In this document: in pieces, positions 48,253-57,465 of the stretch | Position numbering within the stretch: the first letter of the stretch is position 1 | Layout: the number at the start of each line of letters is the position of its first letter | NCBI RefSeq assembly: GCF_036108815.1 | Contig: NZ_CP107985.1 | Location: 5,146,001-5,210,000, forward strand | DNA: 64,000 nucleotides | From: Streptomyces sp. NBC_00353 | GTDB lineage: Bacteria > Actinomycetota > Actinomycetes > Streptomycetales > Streptomycetaceae | Reading direction: 5' to 3' | Position numbers and translations under genes: made by a program | Notes under the pieces: model-generated | What the model was told of the DNA's origin: nothing | Database searches by the model: none | Seen by the model: the letters and a program-made list of their open reading frames with translations, nothing else

Positions 48253-48828
48253 ATGTCCCTGCGTGCGCTGCGGAAAGAGTGCGAGGCCGGGCTGGCCGAC
48301 CTTCCCATCCCCGCCCCGTTCTCCGTCGCCGGCCTGGTGACGAACATGGAGGCGGCCCGCGGGCGCACCATCGTGCTGCATGAAATGCCCGACCGGCTGG
48401 CGCGGGTCAACGCCGCCTGCGGGCTGCGCCTGGCCTCCGGCCGGACCAGCTTCGTCCTCTACCGGCGGCGCCCGACCGCGTACCAGACACAGCACGTCAT
48501 CCTGCACGAGCTGTGCCACGAGTGGTTCGACCACGGCACCTCGCTCGACGCGGAGCAGCTCCAGCGACTGCTGCCCGTCTTCGACACGTCCCTGATCTCC
48601 CGAGTCCTCGACTCCGGTGTCGCGGACGCGCTGCGGGCGGGCGACGGCACGGTGCAGGCGCGCGCCCAGTACGACACCCATGACGAGCGGGTCGCCGAGT
48701 TCGGTGCCTCGCTCATCCCCCGTATGGCCAGGGACGTGACGAGCGACGACATGATGGGCCGCCTCGCCAACTCGCTCTCCCGCCCCGTCGCGCACCGCCG
48801 TCGCAGCGGCCTGTTCCGCCGGACCTGA
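48253..48828 (+). CDS. ImmA/IrrE-type metallo-endopeptidase
   Basis: 191 residues. HVILHELCHEWFDHGTSLDA contains the HExxH zinc-protease motif. Upstream TIVLHEMPDRLARVNAACGL and RTSFVLYRRRPTAYQTQ are the usual substrate-side strands. Family members cleave the DNA-binding repressor encoded next to them (ImmR in ICEBs1, DdrO in Deinococcus). Here the target would be the XRE protein at 47798. Cytoplasmic; the start ATG follows GTAGATCTC without a strong site, so coupling with the upstream gene is likely. Confidence 0.85.
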   Translation: MSLRALRKECEAGLADLPIPAPFSVAGLVTNMEAARGRTIVLHEMPDRLARVNAACGLRLASGRTSFVLYRRRPTAYQTQHVILHELCHEWFDHGTSLDAEQLQRLLPVFDTSLISRVLDSGVADALRAGDGTVQARAQYDTHDERVAEFGASLIPRMARDVTSDDMMGRLANSLSRPVAHRRRSGLFRRT

Positions 48829-48885
48829 CCCTCCGGCTCTCCCCGCCCCACCCTCCAGCTGTCCCCCACCCAGAGGAATTTCGCC

Positions 48886-50142
48886 GTGACCCCGCTCGAC
48901 CTCGCCGGCTATCTCATAGCCGCCCTGATGACGGCCGTCGCCGTGTGGCGCATGCCGGCCGCCCTGTGGGGCGACGAGGAGGACAAGCGTCGCCGGGCCC
49001 TGTGGGGCTGCTACGCCGGATTCGCCGCCGCCCTGTGGACCAAGACCCGGGTCGTCCGGATCGGCCTCAACGACAGCCCGGTCACCGACCTTTCGGTCCT
49101 GATCAAGCACTACACCGCGACCGTCGCGATCCTGGCGATCCTCAGCTACATCGTCGCCATCTACGGCCAGTACCCCGACGCCGGTGACATCCCGCGGCAC
49201 GTACGGTTCGCCCGGACGATCCAGCAGGTGGCGGCGAAGGCGTCCGTCGCCACGCTGGTCCTGCTGACGGTGCTCTTCTTCACCGTCGTCGACCGTTCCG
49301 TGCCGTCGGACCGTTTCGTCTCCGACCACGCAGGCCAGTGGGGCGCCACGCTGTACATGAGCGTGTTCTACCTCTACCTGGGTGCCGCGTCCGCGGTCTG
49401 CGCGTACCAGTGGGCGCTGGCCACCGCCGGCGCCCGGCTGCGCCATCTGCGGGTGGGGCTCGGAATGATGACGTTCGCGATGTTCATCGGGGTCGGCTAC
49501 ACCGTCAGCCGCACGCTGTTCCTGTGGGTCAGTGTCATCGACCGGCCGAGCCCGGCCCTCGCCCTGGAGTTCGACGAGGTCACCGAGGCCGCGCAGCTCG
49601 TGCTGTTCGCGTTCTTCGCGGTGGGCGCGTCCGTCCCCGCCTTCAGCAAGGGCGGTCGCCGGGTGAAGCTGTGGCGGGCCCAGAGCCGGCTGCACGCCCT
49701 GTGGTACGAGCTGATGACCGCGTTTCCCGACCAGCCGTTCGAGCCGCCGCGGTCGCTGCGCCGTGAACTGACCCGGTTCGACACCCCCGCCGATCTGCGG
49801 ATCGACCGGTGGACCGCCGACATCGCGGACGCGGTCGAGAAACTGCGCCACTACGTACCGGACGGCCTGCTGCCGGCCGCCGAGGCCGCGGCCGCCGCCG
49901 ACACGCCGGACCCCGCGAAGTCCGGACCGCTCGCCGACGCCTACTGGATCAAGGCCGCCCTGACGGCCAGGAACGCCGGCGCCCCCGCGGGGCCGGCCGG
50001 GGCGGTCGGCACGCAGCACGCCACCGACCAGGACGGCGAAGTGGCGTGGCTGGTGCAGGTGGCGGCCGCGTACCGAACGATCACCGACGACCGGGCCCGG
50101 CGCGTCCTGGCGTCCCTCACCGACCGGGAGAAGACAGCGTGA
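48886..50142 (+). CDS. MAB_1171c / DUF6545-type membrane protein
   Basis: 418 residues from a GTG (GAGGAA upstream). Seven to eight hydrophobic helices occupy residues 1-245, for example YLIAALMTAVAVWRMPAALW, ATVAILAILSYIVAIYGQYP, VATLVLLTVLFFTVVDRS, LGMMTFAMFIGVGYTVS and AQLVLFAFFAVGASVPAF. The cytoplasmic C-terminal 170 residues contain RLHALWYELMTAFPDQPFEP, typical of the family annotated as MAB_1171c putative transporter. Its recurrent partners are XRE and ImmA genes, as here. It may be a membrane sensor or effector; function unproven. Ends with GTGA overlap into PAP2. Confidence 0.8.
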   Translation: MTPLDLAGYLIAALMTAVAVWRMPAALWGDEEDKRRRALWGCYAGFAAALWTKTRVVRIGLNDSPVTDLSVLIKHYTATVAILAILSYIVAIYGQYPDAGDIPRHVRFARTIQQVAAKASVATLVLLTVLFFTVVDRSVPSDRFVSDHAGQWGATLYMSVFYLYLGAASAVCAYQWALATAGARLRHLRVGLGMMTFAMFIGVGYTVSRTLFLWVSVIDRPSPALALEFDEVTEAAQLVLFAFFAVGASVPAFSKGGRRVKLWRAQSRLHALWYELMTAFPDQPFEPPRSLRRELTRFDTPADLRIDRWTADIADAVEKLRHYVPDGLLPAAEAAAAADTPDPAKSGPLADAYWIKAALTARNAGAPAGPAGAVGTQHATDQDGEVAWLVQVAAAYRTITDDRARRVLASLTDREKTA

Positions 50143-50750
50143 CGTCCACCGTCGACCCGACCCTCGACTCCACCGTCGGCACCGAGGCGTCGGCCGCCCG
50201 CAGGGTCACGGACGTGCTCCAGCCCCGCAACGTCCTGCTGGTCGGCATGCTCGCCATCGGGTCGGCCGCCGCGGGCCACTGGACCGGTCTGCTGTGGGGC
50301 CTGCTCGGGGCCCTGTGCGCGGGGCTCGTCCCGGCCGGCTACATCGAGTGGGAGCGGGGGCGCGGCACCTGGGGCGACCGGCATGTCGTCGACCGTACGA
50401 AGCGTGCGCCGATCTTCTTCGTCATCCTGGGCTCGATCGGTGCCGGCTCGGTCGTCATGGTCCTCGGGCACGCGCCGACCGGGATCCTGGTGGCGATGCT
50501 GGCGCTCTGGGCGATGACGGTCGTCCTGCTGGCCGTCAACACCGTGTGGAAGATCTCGGTGGACGCGTCGGTTGCCTCGGCGGTCGTCGCGCTGCTCGCC
50601 GCCGTCCACTCCCCGTGGTGGCTCCTGGCGTACGCGATGACGGCCGCCGTGTGCTGGTCACGGGTGGCGCTCGGCTACCACACCGCCGCACAGGTGGTGG
50701 CGGGAGCGTCGCTGGGCGCGGCGACGGCGGGTGCGTTCCTGCTCGTCTGA
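50139..50750 (+). CDS. PAP2-superfamily membrane phosphatase
   Basis: 203 residues, five to six helices. The phosphatase motifs are partial. KISVDASVASAVVALLAAV stands where the central His-containing segment is expected (SGH replaced by ISVDAS). VCWSRVALGYHTAAQVVAGA fits C3 (S-R-x-x-x-x-x-H-x-x-x-D) but has Gln in place of the Asp. Such proteins dephosphorylate isoprenoid or lipid phosphates at the membrane, yet these changes hint at altered or lost activity. Last gene of the XRE module. Confidence 0.75.
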   Translation: MTSTVDPTLDSTVGTEASAARRVTDVLQPRNVLLVGMLAIGSAAAGHWTGLLWGLLGALCAGLVPAGYIEWERGRGTWGDRHVVDRTKRAPIFFVILGSIGAGSVVMVLGHAPTGILVAMLALWAMTVVLLAVNTVWKISVDASVASAVVALLAAVHSPWWLLAYAMTAAVCWSRVALGYHTAAQVVAGASLGAATAGAFLLV

Positions 50751-50970
50751 CGGCCGTCCGGCCACCGGTGCTTCTCCCGGCGCATCCCCGGTTGCGTAAC
50801 GTCAGGCATGCCCAAATAGTCGTGTACCGACGGACTTTTACGGACTGAAGCGTCCTGCGGTACGGGGCCGGGACGGCGCTTCACGTGCCCCGGGAGGGAT
50901 TCGTGGGCGACGCCATCGGTCAGATGCCCAGCTCGGCGGCTGGTATCGCCATCGGCCCCAGGAGATCAGC

Positions 50971-52857
50971 ATGACCACAGCCGCCGCATCGGGCACACCT
51001 GCCGCTCCGGTAACGCCGGACTTCGCGGACCGCACCGATTTCGAGAACGCCGACCGGGGCTTCGTGGCCGGCCCCTCGTCCACGACCATCACCACCGACG
51101 ACGGACGCATGGTGTGGGACTTCGCCGGCACCGCTTTCCTGGAGGGGGACTGCCCGGACACCGTCAACCCGAGCCTGTGGCGGCAGTCCCAGCTGTGCGC
51201 CCGCGCCGGCCTGTACCGGGTGACCGACGGCATCTACCAGGTCCGCGGCTTCGACATGTCGAACATGACCCTCGTCGAGGGCGACATCGGTGTGATCGTC
51301 GTCGACCCGCTCGCCTCCGCCGAGACCGCCGCGGCCGGCCTCGCGCTCTACCGCGAGCAGCGTGGCGACCGTCCGGTCACCGGCGTGCTCTTCACCCATT
51401 CGCACCTCGACCACTTCGGCGGCATCCACGGCGTCATCGGCGGAGGCGAGCGGGTCGACGGCGTACCGATCCTCGCCCCGCAGGGCTTCATGGAGCACTC
51501 GGGCACGGAGAACCTGTACGCCGGTACGGCCGTGCTGCGGCGCGGCGCCTACTGCTCGGGCAAGAACCTCGACCGCGGCCCCACCGGTCTGGTCGGGACG
51601 GGCCTCGGCTTCACCACCTCCACCGGAACCCCCGGCCTCCTCCCGGCCACCATCGAGATCACCCGCACCGGGCAGGTCGAGACGGTCGACGGCGTGGTGT
51701 TCCACTTCCAGCTGACGCCCGGCACCGAGGCACCCTCGGAGATGAACTTCCATCTCCCCGAACACCGCGCCCTGTGCATGGCCGAGAACGCCACCCACAC
51801 CCTGCACAACATCCTGTCGCTGCGCGGCGCCGTGGTCCGCGACGCCCGGACCTGGTCCCGCTGCCTCGACGAGGCCGTCCAGCTCTTCGGCTCCGAGAGC
51901 GACGTCCTCTTCGCCTCCCACCACTGGCCCACCTGGGGCACGGAGCGGCTCACCGCATTCCTGTCCGCGCAGTGCGACCTGTACGCCTATCTGCACGACC
52001 AGACCCTGCGCCTGGCCAACCAGGGCCGCACCGCCGCCGAGATCGCCGAGGTGATCGAACTGCCGCCCGGCCTCGCCCGCTCCTGGCACGCCCGCGGCTA
52101 CTACGGTTCCGTCAGCCACAACGTGAAGGCGATCTACCAGCGCTACCTGGGCTGGTACGACGGCCACCCCTCCTCGCTGTGGGAGCACCCGCCGACCGAG
52201 TCCGCCCGCCGGTACGTCGACTGCATGGGTGGCGTCGACGCGGTGGTCGCCCGCGCCGGGGAGTACGTCTCCGACGGCGATCTGCGGTTCGCCGCCCAAC
52301 TGCTCAAGCACGCGGTCTTCGCGCAGCCCGACCACACCGGGGCCAAGGAACTGCTCGCCCGGACCTTCGAGCTGCTCGCCCACGGGGCCGAGAACGCGAT
52401 CTGGCGCAACTGCTACCTCATGGGCGCCCTCGAACTGCGCCAGGGCGTCACCGGGGCCGCCCCCTCCACCGGAGGCATGCCCGACACACTGAGCGTCGAG
52501 CAGATCTTCGATGCGCTCGCCATCCGCATCAACGGCCCCGAGGCATGGGACCACCGGGCCACTCTGGACTGGCACTTCACCGATCTGGACGAGCAGTTCC
52601 GCACCAGCCTGCGCAACGGCGTCCTCGTGCCGACGAGGATGGATCCGGCGGACGCCGCCGTCGGCTTCGAAGGCGCCCCCGGCTTCGAAGACACCCCCGC
52701 CGACGTGACGTTCACCCTGACCCGGCCGCAACTGCTGGACCTGCTGGCCGGGAAGGGGCTCGACACCATCGAGCACACCGGGGACATCGGCGCGCTCCGG
52801 ACCCTGGTCTCGGTCCTGGACACCACCGACCCGGACTTCCCCGTCGTCACGCCCTGA
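50971..52857 (+). CDS. Alkyl sulfatase, metallo-beta-lactamase fold (SdsA1/BDS1 type)
   Basis: 628 residues, full length. The metal-binding motif THSHLDHFGGIHGVIGGGE is intact, with further ligands in EHSGTENLY, MCMAENATHTLHNI-type (CMAENATHTLHN) and FASHHWPTWGTERL. A dimerisation helical domain (residues about 400-500, QPDHTGAKELLARTFELLAH) and a C-terminal SCP2-like domain (about 510-628, SVEQIFDALAIRING) complete the type III alkyl sulfatase layout. There is no signal peptide, so intracellular. Hydrolyses primary or secondary alkyl sulfates, giving alcohol and sulfate. Monocistronic. Confidence 0.92.
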   Translation: MTTAAASGTPAAPVTPDFADRTDFENADRGFVAGPSSTTITTDDGRMVWDFAGTAFLEGDCPDTVNPSLWRQSQLCARAGLYRVTDGIYQVRGFDMSNMTLVEGDIGVIVVDPLASAETAAAGLALYREQRGDRPVTGVLFTHSHLDHFGGIHGVIGGGERVDGVPILAPQGFMEHSGTENLYAGTAVLRRGAYCSGKNLDRGPTGLVGTGLGFTTSTGTPGLLPATIEITRTGQVETVDGVVFHFQLTPGTEAPSEMNFHLPEHRALCMAENATHTLHNILSLRGAVVRDARTWSRCLDEAVQLFGSESDVLFASHHWPTWGTERLTAFLSAQCDLYAYLHDQTLRLANQGRTAAEIAEVIELPPGLARSWHARGYYGSVSHNVKAIYQRYLGWYDGHPSSLWEHPPTESARRYVDCMGGVDAVVARAGEYVSDGDLRFAAQLLKHAVFAQPDHTGAKELLARTFELLAHGAENAIWRNCYLMGALELRQGVTGAAPSTGGMPDTLSVEQIFDALAIRINGPEAWDHRATLDWHFTDLDEQFRTSLRNGVLVPTRMDPADAAVGFEGAPGFEDTPADVTFTLTRPQLLDLLAGKGLDTIEHTGDIGALRTLVSVLDTTDPDFPVVTP

Positions 52858-52950
52858 CCGCGCGCGACCCGGCGATCCTGGTCCTTACGCTCCGGTGACG
52901 TGCCCGTACGGCGCCGCAGCGGAGCGCGCCCGGGGACCTAACGTGGCGTC

Positions 52951-54033
52951 ATGCGCGTACTGCTCACCGGCGGAGCCGGGTTCATCGGGGGACACATCGC
53001 CGAGGCGCTGGTCGCGCGCGGCCATGAAGTGGTCGTGTTCGACGCGCTGCTGGAGTCGGCGCACGGTGGGGGTGCCCGCAGCGGCCGGGAAGGAATGATC
53101 GTCGCCGATGTACGGGACCGGGACGCCGTGGCCGATGCGCTGCGGGGCGTCGACGCGGTGTGCCACCAGGCCGCGATGGTCGGCCTGGGCAAGGACTTCG
53201 CGGACGCCCCTGAGTACGTCGGCTGCAACGACCTGGGGACGGCGGTCCTGCTGGCGGAGACGGCCCGCGCCGGGGTGGGCGGTCTGGTGCTCGCCGGGTC
53301 GATGGTCGTGTACGGCGAGGGGCGGTACGACTGTCCCCGGCACGGGCAGGTCCGGCCCGGGCCGCGAGCCGTGGACGATCTGGCCGCGGGCCGGTTCGAA
53401 CCGCGCTGCCCGCGTTGCGGGGCCGAGTTGACCCCGGGCCTGGTCGCCGAGGACGCCCCGGCCGACCCGCGCAATGTGTACGCGGCGACGAAGCTCGCCC
53501 AGGAACATCTCGCCGCCGCGTGGGCGCGTGCGACGGGCGGCCGGGCGACGGCCCTGCGGTACCACAACGTGTACGGGCCGGGGATGCCGCGCGACACCCC
53601 GTACGCGGGTGTCGCGTCCTTCTTCCGCTCGTCGCTGGCCAGGGGCGAGGCACCGCAGGTCTTCGAGGACGGCTGCCAGCGGCGGGACTTCGTCCACGTA
53701 CGCGACGTGGCGGCCGCCAACGCAATGGCGCTGGAGGCCGTGCGGGAACGGGCAGCCGGCAGCTTCACCGCGTACAACACGGGCAGCGGCGAACCGCACA
53801 CCATCGGCGAGATGGCCACGGCACTGGCCTGCGCGCACGGCGGCCCGGCACCGGAGATCACCGGTGGGTACCGGCTGGGGGACGTACGCCATGTGACGGC
53901 GGACTCGCGCCGGCTGCGCGACGAGCTGGGCTGGCGGCCGGAGGTGGGGTTCGCGGAGGGGATGAAGGAGTTCGCGGGGGCGGAGCTGAGGTCGGGCCCG
54001 GCGGGCGGTCGAGGGCGGCCCGCTCATGCCTGA
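52951..54033 (+). CDS. NAD-dependent epimerase/dehydratase with zinc-ribbon insertion
   Basis: 360 residues. The Rossmann motif VLLTGGAGFIGGHIAEALVA and catalytic NVYAATKLAQEHLAAAWARA (YxxxK) mark an extended SDR. Between the SMVVYGEG active-site strand and YAATK lies an insertion of about 55 residues with CPRHG and CPRCGAEL, four Cys/His that can bind one zinc. NTGSGEPHTIGEMATAL is the sugar-nucleotide contact. Likely acts on an NDP-sugar; the zinc loop is unusual for GalE-type enzymes. Overlaps the convergent histidine kinase gene by 10 nt. Confidence 0.85.
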   Translation: MRVLLTGGAGFIGGHIAEALVARGHEVVVFDALLESAHGGGARSGREGMIVADVRDRDAVADALRGVDAVCHQAAMVGLGKDFADAPEYVGCNDLGTAVLLAETARAGVGGLVLAGSMVVYGEGRYDCPRHGQVRPGPRAVDDLAAGRFEPRCPRCGAELTPGLVAEDAPADPRNVYAATKLAQEHLAAAWARATGGRATALRYHNVYGPGMPRDTPYAGVASFFRSSLARGEAPQVFEDGCQRRDFVHVRDVAAANAMALEAVRERAAGSFTAYNTGSGEPHTIGEMATALACAHGGPAPEITGGYRLGDVRHVTADSRRLRDELGWRPEVGFAEGMKEFAGAELRSGPAGGRGRPAHA

Positions 54034-55139
54034 GCGGCCGCCGGCAGGGTGACCTCGAAGCAGCAGCCGCCCGTGACGTTGCGGACCTGCGCCCGGCCCT
54101 CGTGCGCCTCCACGATGCCGCGGACGATCGCCAGCCCGAGTCCCGCACCGGCGGGTGGCGTACGGGCGTGGCTGCCGCGCCAGCCCGTGTCGAAGACCCT
54201 CGGCAGGTCCTCCTCGGGGATGCCACCGCAGCCGTCCGTCACCGAGAGCACCACCCCGCCGTCGGCGCGGCGAGCGGCCACCGCGACCGTGCCGTCTGCC
54301 GGGGTACGGCGGATCGCGTTGATGAGGAGGTTGCCCAGGACCCGGCTCATCTCCTTGCTGTCGACCTCCACCGGCACGGCGTCGATACGGTCGCCGACCA
54401 GCCGCACCCCGTGCTCGCGCGCCAGCGGGTCCGCGCCCGCAAGGGCGTCACCGACCAGGTCGTACACGGAGATGCGGGTGGGGGTCAGGGTGAGCGATCC
54501 GGCGTGGATCCGGGAGAGTTCGAAGAGGTCGCCGACCATGTCGTTCATGCGTTCCACCTCGGTCCGTATCTGCCGCAGGTAGCGGCCGGAGTCGGCGGCC
54601 ATGCCGTCCTCCAGCGCCTCCGACATGGCCCGCAGCCCGGCGAGCGGGGTCCGCAGATCGTGCGAGATCCATGCGACGAGCTCACGGCGCGACGTCTCCA
54701 GTGCGCGTTCGCGCTCCCGGGAGCTGTCCAGCTTGGCGCTGGTGGCCGCCAGTTCCTCTGCCAGGTGGGAGAGTTCGGCGGTCGCCTGCTCCTCGGGGGC
54801 GGCGAACGTGCCGCCGTCGCCGAACGAACGGGCCGCGAGCGCCAGGTCCCGGCTCCTGGCCGCGACCCAGCGGCCCAGCAGCATCGCGGTGGCGAGGGAC
54901 ACCACGGCGGCCATGGCGACGACGGTCGTGACGACGGTCAGATCGTGCGCCGACAGGAACATCGCCCAGGCGACCGCGAGGGTCCCGGCGAGCATCGCGG
55001 TCACGGCGACGGCGGCGACGACGGCCAGCGACACGACGAGCGAACGGTGCCGGAAGACGCGCAGGACCAGTGCGCCGAGAAGCCCGGCCGCCGCGGCGCC
55101 CAGGAACGCGAAGAGCGCGATGAGGAGGAGGTCGGTCAT
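54024..55139 (-). CDS. Sensor histidine kinase
   Basis: 371 residues. Helices LLLIALFAFLGAAAAGLLGA, SLVVSLAVVAAVAVTAMLAG, VAWAMFLSAHDLTVVTTVVA and VVSLATAMLLGRWV form a compact membrane sensor with almost no external loop. A HAMP-like linker precedes the dimerisation helix ELVAWISHDLRTPLAGLRAM, with the phospho-His. The catalytic domain has GNLLINAIRRTPADG (N box, with INAIRR instead of the commoner N-A-x-K/R), DGCGGIPEEDLPRVFD and GAGLGLAIVRGIVEAHEG. Start overlaps the stop of the response regulator by 4 nt. Confidence 0.92.
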   Translation of the reverse strand: MTDLLLIALFAFLGAAAAGLLGALVLRVFRHRSLVVSLAVVAAVAVTAMLAGTLAVAWAMFLSAHDLTVVTTVVAMAAVVSLATAMLLGRWVAARSRDLALAARSFGDGGTFAAPEEQATAELSHLAEELAATSAKLDSSRERERALETSRRELVAWISHDLRTPLAGLRAMSEALEDGMAADSGRYLRQIRTEVERMNDMVGDLFELSRIHAGSLTLTPTRISVYDLVGDALAGADPLAREHGVRLVGDRIDAVPVEVDSKEMSRVLGNLLINAIRRTPADGTVAVAARRADGGVVLSVTDGCGGIPEEDLPRVFDTGWRGSHARTPPAGAGLGLAIVRGIVEAHEGRAQVRNVTGGCCFEVTLPAAAQA

Positions 55140-55948
55140 GAGGGGTCCGCATCGGTGGTCGGGGCGCCCGGCGGGGCGGCTTCCGTGCCGTCCGGGCGGG
55201 CCGGGACGGGGGCCGGGTCCAGGCGGTAGCCCAGCCCCCACACCGTCTGGATCAGCTGCGGACGCGCCGGATCCGTCTCGACCTTGCCGCGCAGCCGCCG
55301 CACATGGACCGTCACCGTCGACAGGTCCCCGAAGTCCCACCCCCAGACCTCCCGCATCAGTTCCTCCCGGGTGAACACCCGGCCGGGGTGGCGCAGGAAG
55401 AAGGCCAGGAGGTCGAACTCCCGGAGGGTGAGGGTGAGCTCGCGGCCGTCCCGCACCGCGCGGCGGGCCGCGGGATCGAGACGGAGTCCGGCGCACTCCA
55501 GCGGGGCCCGGACGGCGTACGCGCCGGGCCCCGCTGCCCGGCCCCGGCGCAGCACCGCGTCGACGCGCAGCACGAGCTCGCGCGGGCTGAACGGCTTGGT
55601 GACGTAGTCGTCCGCGCCCGTCTCCAGGCCCAGGATGCGGTCGTCCTCGTCCCCGCGCGCCGTCAGCATGATGACCGGCACACGGCCGTGCGCCCGCATC
55701 CGGCGGCAGACCTCGAAGCCGTCCATGCCGGGCAGCATCAGGTCGAGGACGACCAGGTCCGGCCGGCGCGCCGTGAAGCACTCCAGCGCCGCGGGACCGT
55801 CGCCGGCCCGCCGGACGTCGTAGCCCGCCCGGTCCAGATAGCCGACGACCACCTCGGCGACCGTCGGATCGTCGTCCACGACGAGGACATGGCCGCGCGG
55901 AACGCCCGGGGCGGTGCCGGCACCCGGGGCGTCCGGGATGTTCTCCAT
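55136..55948 (-). CDS. OmpR-family response regulator
   Basis: 270 residues. The receiver domain begins VLVVDDDPTVAEVVVGYLDR; the phospho-acceptor Asp is in DLVVLDLMLPGMDGFEVCRR; the switch Thr and Lys are in VIMLTARGDEDD and DDYVTKPFSPRELVLRVDAV. The winged helix is ELTLTLREFDLLAFFLRHPG through STVTVHVRRLRGKVETDP. First gene of the two-component operon, divergent from the glycosyltransferase operon at 56063, which it may control. Confidence 0.94.
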   Translation of the reverse strand: MENIPDAPGAGTAPGVPRGHVLVVDDDPTVAEVVVGYLDRAGYDVRRAGDGPAALECFTARRPDLVVLDLMLPGMDGFEVCRRMRAHGRVPVIMLTARGDEDDRILGLETGADDYVTKPFSPRELVLRVDAVLRRGRAAGPGAYAVRAPLECAGLRLDPAARRAVRDGRELTLTLREFDLLAFFLRHPGRVFTREELMREVWGWDFGDLSTVTVHVRRLRGKVETDPARPQLIQTVWGLGYRLDPAPVPARPDGTEAAPPGAPTTDADPS

Positions 55949-56062
55949 ACAGCCACTCTGGCATCCCGGTTGCCGGGAGAGCCGGTCGGCGGTCCGCCGA
56001 AGGGCCGACGTCCGGCTTTCGTAAGAACATGAAGCCCGAAATGCCGGTTTCCGCTCCGTAGG

Positions 56063-56797
56063 GTGAGCGAGGTGACCGACTCCTTCCGCACTCAGTCCCC
56101 GCGCGCCGATGTGGTGCTGCCCTGTCTGAACGAGGTCGCGGCGCTGCCCCGGGTGCTGGCCGGCATCCCGTACGGCTGGCGCGCCGTCGTCGTCGACAAC
56201 GGCTCCACCGACGGGTCGGCGGACCTCGCCCGCTCCCTCGGCGCGACCGTCGTGCACGAGCCGCGGCGCGGCTTCGGCGCCGCGTGCCATGCCGGTCTGC
56301 TCGCCGCCGGGGCGGAGTTCGTCTGCTTCTGCGACTGCGACGGTTCCCTCGACCCGGGGCTGCTGCCCGGCTTCGTACGCCGGATCGCCGACGGGGAAAC
56401 GGATCTGCTGCTGGGCCGCCGACGCCCCGAGGGCCGCGGCGCCTGGCCCCTGCACGCCCGCGCCGGGAACCTGGCGCTCGCCCGCATGCTGCGCCGCCGG
56501 ACGGGCCTGCGCCTGCACGACCTCGGTCCGATGCGGGCCGGGCGCCGGGCGGACCTGCTGGCACTGGACCTCACCGACCGGCGCAGCGGCTACCCGCTGC
56601 AGATGGTGGTGCGCGCGTCGGACGCCGGGCTGCGGGTCACGGAGACGGATGTCCCCTATCTCCCGCGCACCGGCAGATCCAAGGTGACCGGCACCTGGCG
56701 GGGAACCTGGCAGGCGGTACGCGACATGCGCGCCGTCCTGCGCGAGCCGCCGGAACGGACCTCGGTGCGGGCGGTACGCCCGGGGGCGTCCCGATGA
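56063..56797 (+). CDS. Family 2 glycosyltransferase
   Basis: 244 residues from a GTG at 56063 (GTG 56072 is an alternative). ADVVLPCLNEVAALPRVLAG and VVVDNGSTDGSADLARSLGA build the nucleotide-sugar site; FVCFCDCDGSLDPGLLPGFV holds the D-x-D equivalent. RSGYPLQMVVRASDAGLRVT and VPYLPRTGRSKVTGTWRGTW match DPM/UgtP-like enzymes that transfer to a lipid carrier. Soluble or peripheral. Overlaps the TIGR04282 gene by 4 nt. Confidence 0.85.
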   Translation: MSEVTDSFRTQSPRADVVLPCLNEVAALPRVLAGIPYGWRAVVVDNGSTDGSADLARSLGATVVHEPRRGFGAACHAGLLAAGAEFVCFCDCDGSLDPGLLPGFVRRIADGETDLLLGRRRPEGRGAWPLHARAGNLALARMLRRRTGLRLHDLGPMRAGRRADLLALDLTDRRSGYPLQMVVRASDAGLRVTETDVPYLPRTGRSKVTGTWRGTWQAVRDMRAVLREPPERTSVRAVRPGASR

Positions 56798-57465
56798 GCG
56801 TGGCGCGCGCCCGCCGCGGCGTCGCGACCGGCCCCACCACCCTCCTCGTGATCGCCAAGGAACCGCTGCCCGGCCTCGTCAAGACGCGGCTGACCCCGCC
56901 CTTCACCCCCGCCGAAGCCGCGCAGCTCGCCGAGGCCGCGCTCAGAGACACGCTGCGCACGGCGCTCTCCCTGCCGGCCCGGCGGCGCGTCCTCGTGCTC
57001 GACGGACGGCCCGGTCCGTGGCTGCCGCCCGGCATCGAAGTCGTCGCACAGTCCACCGGCCGCCTCGACGAGCGGCTCGCGGCGGCGTTCGACGGCTGTG
57101 CCGGACCGGCGCTCCTCATCGGCATGGACACCCCTCAGATCACCGCCGCCGATCTGACGCCCGCGCTCTCCCCGGACGCGTGGGACGAGTGCGACGCCTG
57201 GTTCGGGCCCGCCGACGACGGTGGCTTCTGGGCGCTGGGCCTGGCCGCACCCGACCCGGACCTGGTGCGCGGCGTGCCGATGTCCGCCCCGGAGACCGGC
57301 GCCGTCCAGCGGCGCCGGCTCGTCGACGCGGGGCTGACCGTGCGCGATCTGCCGCCGCTGCGGGACGTGGACACGGCAGCGGACGCCGCGCATGTCGCAG
57401 CCGCCGCACCGCACGGGCAGTTCGCCGCGACCCTCGCCCGGCTGACCGGGGCGGCGACCCGATGA
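56794..57465 (+). CDS. TIGR04282-type (DUF2064) glycosyltransferase
   Basis: 223 residues. LLVIAKEPLPGLVKTRLTPP is the nucleotide-binding signature shared with nucleotidyl- and glycosyltransferases of the arsenosugar-type family; PALLIGMDTPQITAADLTPA and WFGPADDGGFWALGL complete it. GMDTPQ replaces the more common GSDxP. Relatives participate in arsenosugar synthesis, but most bacterial members have no proven role. Co-translated with the GT2 before and the methyltransferase after (ATGA overlaps). Confidence 0.85.
   Translation: MSVARARRGVATGPTTLLVIAKEPLPGLVKTRLTPPFTPAEAAQLAEAALRDTLRTALSLPARRRVLVLDGRPGPWLPPGIEVVAQSTGRLDERLAAAFDGCAGPALLIGMDTPQITAADLTPALSPDAWDECDAWFGPADDGGFWALGLAAPDPDLVRGVPMSAPETGAVQRRRLVDAGLTVRDLPPLRDVDTAADAAHVAAAAPHGQFAATLARLTGAATR

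Noticed and set aside
50920..52776. A 618-codon minus-strand frame opposite the alkyl sulfatase
   Set aside because: Val/Gly/Arg-rich shadow; the plus-strand protein has the full metallo-beta-lactamase signature.
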